This document shows positions 8,961 to 18,073 of a stretch of DNA of 34,750 bases, piece after piece (within the stretch, counting starts at the first letter, position 1; the number at the start of each line of letters is the position of its first letter). The position numbers were made by a program, and so were the translations under genes. This DNA is from Candidatus Planktophila sp. (GTDB taxonomy: Bacteria; Actinomycetota; Actinomycetes; Nanopelagicales; Nanopelagicaceae), in contig JABMMN010000011.1 of assembly GCA_013205535.1 (NCBI GenBank), forward strand, positions 1 through 34,750, given 5' to 3'. Below the pieces are notes generated by a model. It saw only the letters and a list, made by a program, of their open reading frames with translations. It was not told where the DNA came from and did not search any database.

Positions 8961-10364
8961 TTAACTCTTTTCCATCATCGACCAACGTGGCCCTTGTGCA
9001 GTGTCCTCAATTGTAATTCCTAATGCCAATAGCCCGTCTCGGATTGCATCAGATGCTGCAAAATCCTTACGCTCACGTGCAGCTGCACGCTGCGCAAGAG
9101 CCAACTTCACCACACCATCCATGGCCTGAGTTAAATCCTCGCAGGCGTTGGCACTGAAGTGAGTATCAAAAGGATCACAGCCCAAAATTTCCAGTGCGCC
9201 ACGGATCTCACTGGCGTTTTTAGATATTGCAGCCTTGTTTGTATCGGTGATCCCTTGATTTCCAAGGCGCAGATTCTGCGAGATAGTGGCAAGGGCTGCA
9301 GGCACCGCTAAATCATCATCCATAGCGGCGGCAAATTCCTCACTGATGACACACTCTGGTATTTCACCCAGAAGCTCTGCCGAGCGCTTAAGAAAACTCT
9401 CTATGCGTCGAAATGCGATGGCCGACTCATCAAGGGCGCCTTGAGAATATTCGAGCATTGAGCGGTAATGCGCGCTGCCTAAATACCAGCGTAGTTCGAT
9501 TCCACGCACACGCTGCACTATCTTTTCTACGAGTAGTGAGTTACCGAGTGACTTGCTCATCTTCTCACCAGACTGTGTGACCCATGCGTTATGCATCCAG
9601 CGCGCAGCAAATCCATATCCCGCCGCCTCTGATTGGGCGATCTCATTCTCGTGATGTGGAAAAATCAAATCTAAGCCACCACCATGTATGTCAAAGCTCT
9701 CACCTAAGTAAGCATGTGCCATCGCCGAACACTCAAGGTGCCATCCCGGCCGGCCGGCTCCCCATGGTGTTGGCCATGATGGCTCACCTGGCTTGGCGGC
9801 CTTCCATAGTGCAAAGTCATGTGGATCTCGCTTCATTGAGGCGATACCCTCGCCATCGCTAGCCGATAAAAGATCATCGATACGTTGGCCAGAGAGTATT
9901 AAATAACGAGCTAATTTCCGGACCTCTAGATAGACATCGCCATTACCTGGGGCATAGGCCGAACCGTTATCGATGAGGATCTGCATCAACTCAATCATCT
10001 GAGTGATATGGCCCGTCGCCCGAGGTTCATAAGTTGGGGGCATGACATTGAGCGCATCAAAGGCGACGCTGAATTCACGCTCATACTTCATCGCCAGCGC
10101 CCACCAGGCCATATCTTCATGGCCCGCCTTATGCAAAATCTTGTCATCGATATCTGTGACGTTACGGATCAAGCTCACTTTGTATCCAGATGAGATGAGC
10201 CAACGACGCAGAATATCGAAGTTGACTGCGCTGCGAATATGACCGATATGAGGAGATGCCTGCACTGTTGCACCACATACATAGATCGAGACTTCACCAC
10301 TCTTTATGGGAGCAAATTCACTCACAGAGCGCGTTGCAGTGTCGTATAAGTTGAGAGCAGACAT
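8961..10364 (-). CDS. cysS: Cysteinyl-tRNA synthetase
   Basis: A class I aminoacyl-tRNA synthetase of 467 residues that charges tRNA-Cys. HIGH is at residues 39-42 and KMSKS at 268-272. Probable zinc ligands are C30, C212 and H237, with E241 as a possible fourth. The C-terminal anticodon-binding helical domain is complete. The paralogue MshC (mycothiol cysteine ligase) is shorter, and the position between ispDF and rlmB is that of the true cysS in actinobacteria, so MshC is rejected. The stop TAA overlaps an rlmB start codon, which suggests coupling. Confidence 0.97.
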   Translation of the reverse strand: MSALNLYDTATRSVSEFAPIKSGEVSIYVCGATVQASPHIGHIRSAVNFDILRRWLISSGYKVSLIRNVTDIDDKILHKAGHEDMAWWALAMKYEREFSVAFDALNVMPPTYEPRATGHITQMIELMQILIDNGSAYAPGNGDVYLEVRKLARYLILSGQRIDDLLSASDGEGIASMKRDPHDFALWKAAKPGEPSWPTPWGAGRPGWHLECSAMAHAYLGESFDIHGGGLDLIFPHHENEIAQSEAAGYGFAARWMHNAWVTQSGEKMSKSLGNSLLVEKIVQRVRGIELRWYLGSAHYRSMLEYSQGALDESAIAFRRIESFLKRSAELLGEIPECVISEEFAAAMDDDLAVPAALATISQNLRLGNQGITDTNKAAISKNASEIRGALEILGCDPFDTHFSANACEDLTQAMDGVVKLALAQRAAARERKDFAASDAIRDGLLALGITIEDTAQGPRWSMMEKS

Positions 10365-10373
10365 TTCTTAATT

Positions 10374-11492
10374 CTATCGCTTGAAAACAAGAGCCGATGC
10401 GATCGCGGCAATTCCCTTGCCCTCACCTGTCAGACCCATTCCATCAGTTGTGGTCGCCGATAATGAGATGGGAATGCCACCAAGTGCCGATGAGATCGCT
10501 GCAATCGCCTCGGCACGTCGCGCACTGATCTTTGGATGATTACCGATGATTTGTACCGTGACATTCGAGATCAAATATCCAGCGGCACTGACGATTGATA
10601 GCGTCTCTTTGAGCATCTGTGCACCCGATGCATCGGCATACTCTGGGCGATCGGTTCCAAAGTTCGATCCTAAATCACCTAACTGGCTTGCAGCGAATAA
10701 GGCATCGCATATTGCATGCGCTGCTACATCGCCATCGGAGTGACCCTGGACTCCATCGTGCTCGGGCCAGAGTAGGCAGGCCAGCCACAATGGACGACCA
10801 GATGCAAATGCATGAGCATCGACACCGATTCCACTGCGATAGGTCTCATCGAAGCCAAGATAAGCAAGTGCTGTGTGTAGATCTGCTGGCGTAGTGATCT
10901 TGAGTGCACGCTCTTCACCGGCGATGATCTTGACCCTGCCACCACTTGCCTCAATAAGTGCGCCATCATCGGTGGCGTTGCTCCCTGATGCATGTGCTGC
11001 GCGTAGTACCGATGTCTTAAAACCCTGCGGGGTCTGAGCACCGACAAGAGATGCACGATCCAAGCTCGATATAACGAAGCTATCTGCATCTACAACTTTG
11101 ATTGTGTCAACGACTCTCAACGCTGGAACCACGGCATCATGGCCCGATTTCAAGGCGGTAAGTACCGCACCCGCCAAATCACTGCTCGCTAAGGCACGAG
11201 CGGCATCATGGACTAAAACATAATCCCCAGTTGCCTGGGACAAGGCTGCACGCACACTCTGCGAGCGAGTCGCACCACCTGTGACCACAACAACGCCGGC
11301 ACCCACAAGCTCTGAGATCTGTTTTTCAAATCCGGCAGGTGCACTAATGATTATCTGATCGACTATCGCAGAGATTGATGCAACGGCATGTTCCAGAAGA
11401 GTTTTATCGCCAAGTTGGATGAGCGCCTTTGGAATACCTGCGCCGAATCTCTCACCGCTACCAGCGGCAGCGATGATGGCGGTTACTGACAT
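10374..11492 (-). CDS. ispDF: Bifunctional IspDF of the MEP isoprenoid pathway
   Basis: One 372-residue protein carries two enzymes. Residues 1-210 are IspD (4-diphosphocytidyl-methylerythritol synthase) with the nucleotide-binding [10 protein letters not shown] at 8-17 and VHDAARA at 94-100. Residues 217-372 are IspF (methylerythritol cyclodiphosphate synthase) with metal ligands D225, H227 and H259 and the [12 protein letters not shown] loop. The two catalyse non-consecutive steps, with IspE between them. M. tuberculosis has separate ispD and ispF at the same place, so a fusion has occurred here. The gene starts five bases after the carD stop. Confidence 0.95.
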   Translation of the reverse strand: MSVTAIIAAAGSGERFGAGIPKALIQLGDKTLLEHAVASISAIVDQIIISAPAGFEKQISELVGAGVVVVTGGATRSQSVRAALSQATGDYVLVHDAARALASSDLAGAVLTALKSGHDAVVPALRVVDTIKVVDADSFVISSLDRASLVGAQTPQGFKTSVLRAAHASGSNATDDGALIEASGGRVKIIAGEERALKITTPADLHTALAYLGFDETYRSGIGVDAHAFASGRPLWLACLLWPEHDGVQGHSDGDVAAHAICDALFAASQLGDLGSNFGTDRPEYADASGAQMLKETLSIVSAAGYLISNVTVQIIGNHPKISARRAEAIAAISSALGGIPISLSATTTDGMGLTGEGKGIAAIASALVFKR

Positions 11493-11497
11493 GTAAT

Positions 11498-11980
11498 TTA
11501 GGAGGCGAGAACCTCGTCAAGGATTACTGCAGCCTTTACCTCATCAGTACGCTCAGCAAGAGCGAGCTCTGATACAAGGATCTGCTTCGCCTTGGCGAGC
11601 ATGCGCTTTTCACCAGCTGATAAACCACGATCTAGATCGCGGCGATACAGATCACGCACGACCTCGGCGACTTTGATGACATCTCCTGAGGCAAGCTTCT
11701 CTAGATTTGCTTTGTAGCGACGTGACCAGTTCGTTGGCTCTTCTGTATATGGCTGGCGCAGAACGTTGAAGACGCGATCTAGTCCGGCCGAGTCAACGAC
11801 ATCACGAACACCTACAAGATCCACATTTTCGGCTGGAACACGAACTGTGAGATCTCCTTGGGCTACTTTCAGCACTAAATAGGTCTTTTCTTCACCTTTG
11901 ATGACACGCTTTTCAATTGCTTCGATGAGAGCTGCTCCGTGATGAGGATAAACAACGGTTTCGCCGACCTTAAATGTCAT
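11498..11980 (-). CDS. carD: CarD, RNA polymerase-binding transcription factor
   Basis: CarD binds the RNA polymerase beta subunit and stabilises the open complex at many promoters, including rRNA promoters. The protein is 160 residues from ATG 11980 and begins [19 protein letters not shown]. Residues 1-55 form the Tudor-like polymerase-interacting domain and the remainder is the helical DNA-binding domain. W85 lies at the same number as the minor-groove tryptophan of mycobacterial CarD. The frame extends to a TTG at 12004, but that codon lies inside the predicted -10 box, so ATG 11980 is the better start. It heads the ispDF-cysS-rlmB transcript. Confidence 0.96.
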   Translation of the reverse strand: MTFKVGETVVYPHHGAALIEAIEKRVIKGEEKTYLVLKVAQGDLTVRVPAENVDLVGVRDVVDSAGLDRVFNVLRQPYTEEPTNWSRRYKANLEKLASGDVIKVAEVVRDLYRRDLDRGLSAGEKRMLAKAKQILVSELALAERTDEVKAAVILDEVLAS

Positions 11981-12003
11981 CTGTTGCCCTTCGGTAGAGG
12001 ACA

Positions 12004-12032
12004 ATTGTACCAGCGTTTTTCTATCTAGTCAT
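12004..12032 (-). promoter_or_regulatory. Predicted carD promoter
   Basis: On the minus strand ATGACT (12032-12027) and TACAAT (12009-12004) are separated by exactly 17 bases. They match the sigma-70-type -35 and -10 consensus at four and five of six positions. Transcription would begin near 11996, giving a leader of about 16 bases before ATG 11980. Confidence 0.55.
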
Positions 12033-12096
12033 CCGCCCCTTAACGGCCTAAAACCAGTGTATTTCGCTATTTATCTCCTATGAGAGAATATGGCCC

Positions 12097-12603
12097 ATGC
12101 CTCGCATGTGTATCGCGCTATTGACTTTATCTCTTGCGCTCTTACTGAGTGCATGTGGGGCTGGTTTAAATGCAGAGTCACGCAATATCACGCAGGTGAC
12201 CGATGGTGTCGAAGGTGCGATCATTAATGATCAGCATGAGATCAAGGTTCGTAACCTCTTAGTGGTTGAAACTGCAGAGAAGGCAGGGGTAATCGTTGGA
12301 ACGATTATCAATACCTCAAAGACAGATGATGTGCTCCTAGGACTTGCGGTAAATGCACAAGTTGTCACCTTAACTGGTATGACAACGATCAAGAACGGCC
12401 AGCCCGTCATCTTTGAAGGCGCATCGGCCAATGCAAAGGCCGTGGTTGCTGCTCTGGACGCAGTCGCCGGTCAGAATGTGACGATTACTTTATTCTTTGC
12501 CCGCGCAGGAGAGTTGACGCTAACAGCGATAGTGCGGGATCAGCGCGATGATTATGCTGGGATTACGGCGCAGATGGATGCTGTAGCTACTCCTACTAAG
12601 TAG
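12097..12603 (+). CDS. LpqE-like secreted lipoprotein
   Basis: A 168-residue protein with a hydrophobic signal sequence and the lipobox LLSAC, so Cys20 should be lipidated and the mature protein held on the outer face of the membrane. The mature part is a predicted beta-rich single domain resembling the PCu(A)C/LpqE group. It lacks an obvious Met/His-rich copper site, so metal binding is not supported. Position is the main clue: M. tuberculosis lpqE (Rv3584) also diverges from carD (Rv3583c). The last eight bases overlap the convergent gpmA. The function of the family is unclear. Confidence 0.75.
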   Translation: MPRMCIALLTLSLALLLSACGAGLNAESRNITQVTDGVEGAIINDQHEIKVRNLLVVETAEKAGVIVGTIINTSKTDDVLLGLAVNAQVVTLTGMTTIKNGQPVIFEGASANAKAVVAALDAVAGQNVTITLFFARAGELTLTAIVRDQRDDYAGITAQMDAVATPTK

Positions 12604-13345
12604 TTTTAAGAGCTTGATTTGCAACCGCTGCGATCGCATCCTTTGCAGCAAGTGGATCTAGATACTCCCCACCTTTAAGAACTGGAGATAGATCGGAATT
12701 GAGTTTGTAATACAACGGGATTCCAGTTGGAATATTTAGATCTGAGATATCTGCATCACTTATCCCATCTAAATGCTTGACCAAGGCGCGCAGTGAGTTG
12801 CCATGGGCCGTCACCAAAACCCGCTTGCCACGCTTTAAATCAGGCACAATCGATTCATACCAGTAGGGCAGCATTCGCTCGATAACATCCTTGAGACACT
12901 CAGTTTTAGGCACTGAGATATCGGCGTAGCGCTCATCCCTTGCCTGGCTGAACTCATCTGCATCATTGATCGGTGGTGGAGCGACATCAAATGAGCGGCG
13001 CCAGAGAGCAAATTGTTCCTCACCATATTGGGCCAGCGTCGCGGCCTTATCTTTACCTTGAAGTGCGCCATAGTGACGTTCATTCAATCGCCATGATCGC
13101 TCAACAGGAATCCAGGCACGATCACAGGCATCAAGTGCCAACTGCGATGTATGGATCGCACGGCGCAGCAAGGATGTATGCAGCACGTCGGGTAGCAGAG
13201 CGCGCTCAACGAGCATCGCTCCACCACGTTTGGCCTCTTCCTCACCCTTACTCGATAGAGCGACATCGACCCAACCCGTGAAGAGGTTCTTAGCGTTCCA
13301 CTGTGATTCACCGTGGCGCAGAAGGATTAGTTCGAAAACGCTCAT
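12596..13345 (-). CDS. gpmA: 2,3-bisphosphoglycerate-dependent phosphoglycerate mutase
   Basis: A glycolytic enzyme that interconverts 3- and 2-phosphoglycerate. The 249-residue protein has the phosphohistidine motif [10 protein letters not shown] with H11, the TGWVDVALS segment, E89 in [11 protein letters not shown] as the likely acid, and the second catalytic His H181 in [11 protein letters not shown]. It lies downstream of mshA and the YbjN gene, as in M. tuberculosis, where gpm1 (Rv0489) follows mshA (Rv0486) and Rv0487. Confidence 0.96.
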   Translation of the reverse strand: MSVFELILLRHGESQWNAKNLFTGWVDVALSSKGEEEAKRGGAMLVERALLPDVLHTSLLRRAIHTSQLALDACDRAWIPVERSWRLNERHYGALQGKDKAATLAQYGEEQFALWRRSFDVAPPPINDADEFSQARDERYADISVPKTECLKDVIERMLPYWYESIVPDLKRGKRVLVTAHGNSLRALVKHLDGISDADISDLNIPTGIPLYYKLNSDLSPVLKGGEYLDPLAAKDAIAAVANQALKTT

Positions 13346-13354
13346 GGGTACATC

Positions 13355-13840
13355 CTAAACCAGATGCTTGAAAGCATCTAAATTCGCCAGTGATTCACCG
13401 CGCGATACACGCCAAGCCCATTCACGACGGATCGCATTTGCAAAGCCGAGTTCGAGCAGTGGATTAAATGATGAATCTGAAATCTCTAGGACCGCACCGA
13501 CCAATCGGTCAATCTCTCGATCTGTCACGGCGGGTAAAGGTAGACGACCGACTAAGAAGATATCTCCCAGCTCATTGATCGCAAATGCGATGCCATAGAG
13601 TGATGAGTTCTTAGCCATGCACCAGGAGTGCACTGCCGCTTCGTTATCATCAGGTTTTCGGATCACAAAGGCGTTGATACTCAACGAGTGATCGCCCACT
13701 ATGAGGGCGCAGTGCGTCTGAAGCTTCTTCTCACCGGGTAGGGTGATAAGAAATGTGGAGCTATCTTTCCTCTCAAAATCGAGATCATGGGAGTCAAGAA
13801 ACTCCTCGATAGTGATCCGGGGGTCGATCGCCGCCATCAC
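13355..13840 (-). CDS. YbjN-domain protein
   Basis: A 161-residue cytoplasmic protein of the YbjN (type III secretion chaperone-like) family. The mixed alpha/beta pattern and the central segment SLYGIAFAINELGDIFLVGRL fit that family. Its ATG overlaps the mshA stop by four bases, so the two are translationally coupled, and gpmA follows ten bases later. A YbjN gene (Rv0487) occupies the same place after mshA in M. tuberculosis. The molecular function is not established; a chaperone-like role is only suggested by fold. Confidence 0.82.
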   Translation of the reverse strand: MMAAIDPRITIEEFLDSHDLDFERKDSSTFLITLPGEKKLQTHCALIVGDHSLSINAFVIRKPDDNEAAVHSWCMAKNSSLYGIAFAINELGDIFLVGRLPLPAVTDREIDRLVGAVLEISDSSFNPLLELGFANAIRREWAWRVSRGESLANLDAFKHLV

Positions 13841-15093
13841 TGTCCCGCTATTTTTGCCGCAGCGTTATTCTCTGTTATTACTTGGTCGTAAATATCTAAA
13901 GTCCCACGGGCCGTTGCATCCCAGCCAAAGTGTGAGGCGTGCTCGGTCGCACCGAGTGAGAGAAGTACACGGCGCTGTGGCTCTTGTAATAGGCGGGCAA
14001 GGACAGAGGACCAGGCCTTAGGGTCATGCCCATCGACTAAGACACCAGAGATTCCATCTGCAACCGCGGTGCGCAGACCACCAACGGCAGTTGCTACAAC
14101 GGGTGTGCCGCAGGCTTGGGCTTCGAGTGCGACTAATCCAAAACTTTCAGAGTAACTAGGGACACAGACCAAGTCAGCGGCGCGATACCACTGTGCTAAC
14201 TCTTTGCGCGGCACAGGAGGTGCAAAATGCACCACATCATCAATGCCCAGCCACACCGTCAACTCTTTGAGCCGCTCGACCTCTTCAGTGTTGGCACCAG
14301 ATGCACCACCAATAATGTTGATCATCAACTTTTTACGCATCATCGGAGAGTGCTTGACTAGCTCTAGCGCAGCGCGTATCAATACCTCCGGACCTTTGTG
14401 CGCCTGAATACGTCCAACAAAGGTGATGACCAATGCCTCCTCTGGAACACCGATCTCTTTGCGCGCGGATATGCGACCATCACCTGGGGTAAATAGATCC
14501 AGATCTACACCGGGATTAACAACATGTACCGTGTCAGGACAGGCGTCATAAAGTGAGACGAGACTGGCCGCCTCAGAGTCAGTGTTAGCGATCAGGGCGG
14601 CAGCGGCAGCGGCGATCTGTGTCTCACCTTGAACTCGAATCATAGGTTCAGGGCTCTCTCCCTCTGCAAGATTCAAATTCTTAACACGTGCCATCGTGTG
14701 CATGGTGTGAACCAGTGGGATGCCTAACTGTGCCGCTGCAGGCATCGCTACTTTTCCTGAGAGCCAATAATGTGAGTGGATTGCATCGTAGTTTTCATCT
14801 TTGATAATCCGTTGGAAGGCCTTTGAGAGTCCGAGGATGTGCGCCGGTAACTGCTCTTTTGTTAAGGGGCCATGTCCGCAATCAAAGTATCGAACACGAA
14901 CACCCTTTGAGATCTCAACGATCTCTGGAAATTGTTTCTCAGTGCGGCGCGTGAAAATATCGACCTCGACACCCATCGCCGCCATACGCACCGCAGATTC
15001 AAGGACATAGATATTCATGCCACCAGCATCGCCAATACCCGGCTGATCCAGTGGGGATGTATGCACCATTACCGTCGCAATGCGTCCGTTCAT
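13837..15093 (-). CDS. mshA: D-inositol-3-phosphate glycosyltransferase MshA (mycothiol step 1)
   Basis: MshA transfers GlcNAc from UDP-GlcNAc to inositol 3-phosphate, the first step of mycothiol synthesis. This GT4-fold protein has the MshA signature TSPLDQPGIGDAGGMN near the N-terminus. It also has HSHYWLSG, the GRIQAHKGPEVLIRA donor-site segment and PSYSESFGLVALEAQACGTPVV. The open frame extends to a TTG at 15138, which would overlap the asparaginase gene. ATG 15093 gives MNGRIATVMVHTSPLD, the usual MshA beginning, and is chosen (418 aa). It is coupled to the YbjN gene by a 4-nt overlap. mshD is also in the window; mshB and mshC are not. Confidence 0.95.
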   Translation of the reverse strand: MNGRIATVMVHTSPLDQPGIGDAGGMNIYVLESAVRMAAMGVEVDIFTRRTEKQFPEIVEISKGVRVRYFDCGHGPLTKEQLPAHILGLSKAFQRIIKDENYDAIHSHYWLSGKVAMPAAAQLGIPLVHTMHTMARVKNLNLAEGESPEPMIRVQGETQIAAAAAALIANTDSEAASLVSLYDACPDTVHVVNPGVDLDLFTPGDGRISARKEIGVPEEALVITFVGRIQAHKGPEVLIRAALELVKHSPMMRKKLMINIIGGASGANTEEVERLKELTVWLGIDDVVHFAPPVPRKELAQWYRAADLVCVPSYSESFGLVALEAQACGTPVVATAVGGLRTAVADGISGVLVDGHDPKAWSSVLARLLQEPQRRVLLSLGATEHASHFGWDATARGTLDIYDQVITENNAAAKIAGQ

Positions 15094-15112
15094 CAGATAA
15101 GGGTACGACTTG

Positions 15113-16027
15113 TCAGAAGGTTGCGCGAATAGAGCCAATTACTTTGCCGCCACCATAGACAGGATCAGGTATTTCATGGGCATCAACGCCAAAGAGCTTC
15201 AAAATCGCCGCACTCACTGCAGGGATTGCGCGGGAATTTCCATCACTGATCTTCAATGCGAATGTGCGCCCATCGGGCAGAGATGCGACATTAAAGGCCT
15301 CAGCACCATCCTTCATAAATAATCCAGGAATACTCTGCATCATCCTTGTTGCAAGCCGGCCTTGGCCTGAGACCATCTCGGGATTTTCACGGCAGGCCTG
15401 CACGACGGCCTGGTGCACGCGATCAGTCGAGAGCGTTAAGGCACGCACCGCTCGCGCCAAACCAAGTAGAGAGAACATAAATAAGGGTGCACCACAACCA
15501 TCGACGCTTACAAGTGAGATCTTCTCACCGCTCATGGTTTCAACCTCGTCCTTGATTGCAATCTGCAGCGGATGTGACTCATCGAGATAAGAATCAATGG
15601 GCCATCCATTGATGTGACAGGTCAGAATCATCCCTGCATGTTTTCCACTGCAGTTCATTGCAAGGCGTGTCGGTACAGCGCTACGGCGAAGAAGTTCATC
15701 CAATGGCCGATCCATCACACACATCAGCGCAGATGCATCTAGGCCGGCCTTGCCCAAGATCTCCAAGGCGCCATCTTGATGCATCGCTGTACCTGCATGG
15801 CTGGCACAGACAAGTGCGAGCAGGCGTGGCTCAAGATCTAAACCAGCACGCACCATCGCAGATGCTTGAATCGATTTCAGCGATGAGCGTGAATACATCG
15901 CTCGCGTAGGATCACCCTTTTGGGTAAGTATCGAGCCATCACTATTGAGTGCAACAAAATGTCCTGCGTGGATGGATTCGACGACTCCACTACGAACTAC
16001 TTCGGCAAGGATTTCGCCCAACATCAC
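15113..16027 (-). CDS. Asparaginase of the Rhizobium etli (class 3) type
   Basis: A member of the asparaginase II family (PF06089), unrelated to E. coli AnsA/AnsB, that hydrolyses asparagine to aspartate and ammonia. The serine beta-lactamase-like catalytic residues of R. etli ReAV (S48, K51) appear here as S48 and K51 in SRSSLK. The metal-site cysteines and lysine are C126 and K129 in NCSGKH and C178 in DGCGAP. The start is GTG 16027 or ATG 16024, directly after the TAA of the nitrobindin gene. An ammonia-yielding enzyme near glnR is suggestive but they are not in one operon. Confidence 0.88.
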   Translation of the reverse strand: MMLGEILAEVVRSGVVESIHAGHFVALNSDGSILTQKGDPTRAMYSRSSLKSIQASAMVRAGLDLEPRLLALVCASHAGTAMHQDGALEILGKAGLDASALMCVMDRPLDELLRRSAVPTRLAMNCSGKHAGMILTCHINGWPIDSYLDESHPLQIAIKDEVETMSGEKISLVSVDGCGAPLFMFSLLGLARAVRALTLSTDRVHQAVVQACRENPEMVSGQGRLATRMMQSIPGLFMKDGAEAFNVASLPDGRTFALKISDGNSRAIPAVSAAILKLFGVDAHEIPDPVYGGGKVIGSIRATF

Positions 16028-16528
16028 TTACTCACTCTGGCGCTCAAGGGAGGACCAGATATGAGCCTGTAACTCTTGTCCCTCTGCAGCCATGTCATAT
16101 GCGTAAAAAAGCTCGCCAGCGACAAGTCCATACAATCGAACACCTGCAGTAACAATCTTTGCAGTCGGCGCTGAATATCCCTGATCCATAACGAGTTGAA
16201 TCTTTGGACCATCAAAGGTTCCGACCCAACCCTCAGCGATACCAGTGTTATGTGCAAGAACTACCTCTAAAACATTATTAGGTTTCGGGCGCCAGAATCC
16301 AGTTTCTGAACCTCCAGGGCGCACAATTTCGCCCTCTTTATCTAAGATCCATGAACGTGAGTAGTAGTTTAAAAAAGGGCGTTCATCGTGGTTAAAGACG
16401 ACCTCTTGAGCGAACTCAAATGCTTCGATGTTGGGATACTCACCACGACCTTTTCCGCGCCATGTACCGACCAACCATGCAAGTGGATTTAAATCTGGGT
16501 GTAGGCCTTGCGGAATCGTAAAGACCAT
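16028..16528 (-). CDS. Nitrobindin-like heme-binding beta-barrel protein
   Basis: A 166-residue FABP/THAP4-type barrel protein. The signature GTWRGKGRGEYP is at residues 21-32. H156 in AHIWSS matches the proximal heme ligand of mycobacterial nitrobindin (Rv2717c, His155). Known nitrobindins bind heme b and oxidise nitric oxide or isomerise peroxynitrite, so NO detoxification is the likely role. The ATG follows the stop of a 42-codon membrane ORF without a gap and the stop abuts the asparaginase gene, so all three may be cotranscribed. Confidence 0.87.
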   Translation of the reverse strand: MVFTIPQGLHPDLNPLAWLVGTWRGKGRGEYPNIEAFEFAQEVVFNHDERPFLNYYSRSWILDKEGEIVRPGGSETGFWRPKPNNVLEVVLAHNTGIAEGWVGTFDGPKIQLVMDQGYSAPTAKIVTAGVRLYGLVAGELFYAYDMAAEGQELQAHIWSSLERQSE

Positions 16529-16657
16529 CTACGGGCGGCCTCTAAATCTCGGAGAGCGACGGGCCTGTGATTGGCGACCTTTGAATGCATAGATGATGAG
16601 CGCTATCCCCAATGCGATGGCGACAAGGCCAAGGATTATCGAGGTAAAGAGCTCCAT
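16529..16657 (-). CDS. 42-aa single-pass membrane protein (hypothetical)
   Basis: A small frame of 42 residues starting at ATG 16657 and ending with TAG directly before the nitrobindin ATG. Residues 5-25 form one hydrophobic helix (SIILGLVAIALGIALIIYAF) and the tail is strongly basic (RR and RGRP), so an N-out, C-in single-pass topology is likely. The zero-base junction with the next gene and the clean helix plus positive tail argue for a real gene. No family is recognised. Confidence 0.6.
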   Translation of the reverse strand: MELFTSIILGLVAIALGIALIIYAFKGRQSQARRSPRFRGRP

Positions 16658-16673
16658 GGCTACAGAATAGCGG

Positions 16674-17573
16674 TTAAACAATCACTTGCTGCGAGGCGGG
16701 AATCCCATCGACGCTAAGGGTTGCATCTGTCGGAGTATTTCGCTTAACGATTGCAAGGGCGATCGTTCCAAGTTCGTGATGCCGTGCAACAGTACCGATA
16801 AAACCTACGACCACACCATCGTTCTCTACCTTTGTACCCTTGGCGGGAAAGCCGACTTCACTGCCATCTAGATGGAGCATCACTAAGCGCCGCGGAGGAT
16901 TTCCAAGATTAAATATCTTGGCTACCGTCTCTTGTCCACGATAACAGCCCTTATTCATATGCACCGCAGTATTTAATACACCTATCTCATTAGGAATCGA
17001 CTTGTGATCGGTCTCAAAACCAATACGTGGCCGGCCCGCGGCCACACGCTGCGCATCGAGTGCCCATGTACCGACCTGGGTTGCCACTGCATCAAAGCCT
17101 GCACGCATGTAATCAATCTCAGTGCGTGGTACTAGCGCAAATGGCCCACCGATATCGGTTGCAGCACCAGGTGCACGCAACACTGCAAACTCCCCACTTG
17201 CATCCCGCACATCCACACGTAACATGAACTTCATCTTTGTTAAATAAGTCACTAGCCCATCCCGATAGCCCGGATCTAGAACCAGCCATGTTGTCTTACC
17301 ATCATCGACTACATTGAACTGATACTCAATATGTCCTTGAGGATCCAAGATCATCCCAGCTCTCCAGGTTCCTGCCTCTAAGTCGCTCAGAAACTGTGTG
17401 GTTAAATCATGTAACCACTTCAAGCGATCCTCTCCGCTCACGGCGATAATATCCAGATGTGAGAGATCGGCCCATGCTGTGCCGGCCTCTAGTGCGCGCC
17501 CCTCTTTAACTGGCTCACCAAAGTGCCAGATAGCCCCCTTATCGACACCATCTTCAACGAGAACAGCGCTCAT
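16674..17573 (-). CDS. ygfZ: YgfZ/GcvT-domain folate-binding protein
   Basis: A 299-residue aminomethyltransferase-like protein that in E. coli binds tetrahydrofolate and supports repair or assembly of some iron-sulfur enzymes. The family motif KGCYRGQE is at residues 208-215 from this start, followed by a C-terminal barrel domain (PRRLVMLHLDG). ATG 17573 overlaps the stop of the Fur-family gene as ATGA; the frame also opens earlier at a TTG (17579). The two genes are coupled, which links metal control and Fe-S maintenance. Confidence 0.9.
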   Translation of the reverse strand: MSAVLVEDGVDKGAIWHFGEPVKEGRALEAGTAWADLSHLDIIAVSGEDRLKWLHDLTTQFLSDLEAGTWRAGMILDPQGHIEYQFNVVDDGKTTWLVLDPGYRDGLVTYLTKMKFMLRVDVRDASGEFAVLRAPGAATDIGGPFALVPRTEIDYMRAGFDAVATQVGTWALDAQRVAAGRPRIGFETDHKSIPNEIGVLNTAVHMNKGCYRGQETVAKIFNLGNPPRRLVMLHLDGSEVGFPAKGTKVENDGVVVGFIGTVARHHELGTIALAIVKRNTPTDATLSVDGIPASQQVIV

Positions 17574-17974
17574 TGGCAACTGGCGCAGGTTCCGTAAACT
17601 GCAAAGTGTGTGACATCGGTCTTGAAACTGTAATCATCGGCTAAGGCGTTGACAAAGTTGGCTGCAACTTCGATCGGTGCATCACCAATTGAGCCACATG
17701 TGCCGCAGACAAGGTGCAGATGTGTGAGCTCCTCTGCTGCATGGTAGGTAGCACCACCATGACCAAGGTGTGTGTGTAGCACCAAGCCAACGTTCTCCAA
17801 CGTCTCAAGATTTCGATACACAGTTGAGAGATTGATGCCAGGGTGGGTCAAGCGCACCTTCTCGGCGATCTGCTCTGGGGTTGAGTGGCCAAGCTCGCGC
17901 ACGGCAGATAAGACAAGCTCACGTTGAGGTGTGAGTCGCAATCCCTTTTCGCGGAGTTCATTCGGCGCCTTCAT
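17570..17974 (-). CDS. Fur-family metalloregulator (possibly Zur)
   Basis: A 134-residue repressor with the winged-helix recognition segment STVYRNLETLENVGLV (50-65), the His-rich metal site around HTHLGHGGATYH and THLHL, and two structural zinc pairs C90/C93 and C130/C133. It would repress metal-uptake or homeostasis genes when its metal is bound. Iron, zinc and peroxide sensing cannot be told apart with confidence; the H-rich hinge leans towards Zur. It is coupled to ygfZ and diverges from glnR across 99 bp; no Fur or Zur box is obvious there. Confidence 0.88.
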   Translation of the reverse strand: MKAPNELREKGLRLTPQRELVLSAVRELGHSTPEQIAEKVRLTHPGINLSTVYRNLETLENVGLVLHTHLGHGGATYHAAEELTHLHLVCGTCGSIGDAPIEVAANFVNALADDYSFKTDVTHFAVYGTCASCQ

Positions 17975-18073
17975 ACTCTAACTCTAGGTCATCAAGGAAT
18001 TTATGGCGCACGGGCTCATTCAGGGTTGAATATGCAGGTAGTGGGTGGGTTTGGCTGCGGGTAGGATTGCGCA

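Noticed and set aside
8961-10364. MshC, the mycothiol cysteine ligase
   Set aside because: Full CysS length with anticodon-binding domain and the carD-ispDF-cysS-rlmB position point to true cysteinyl-tRNA synthetase.
11981-12004. TTG start extending CarD by eight residues
   Set aside because: The codon falls in the predicted -10 box and CarD homologues begin at the ATG at 11980.
15094-15138. TTG start extending MshA by 15 residues
   Set aside because: It would overlap the asparaginase gene and the ATG at 15093 gives the normal MshA N-terminus.
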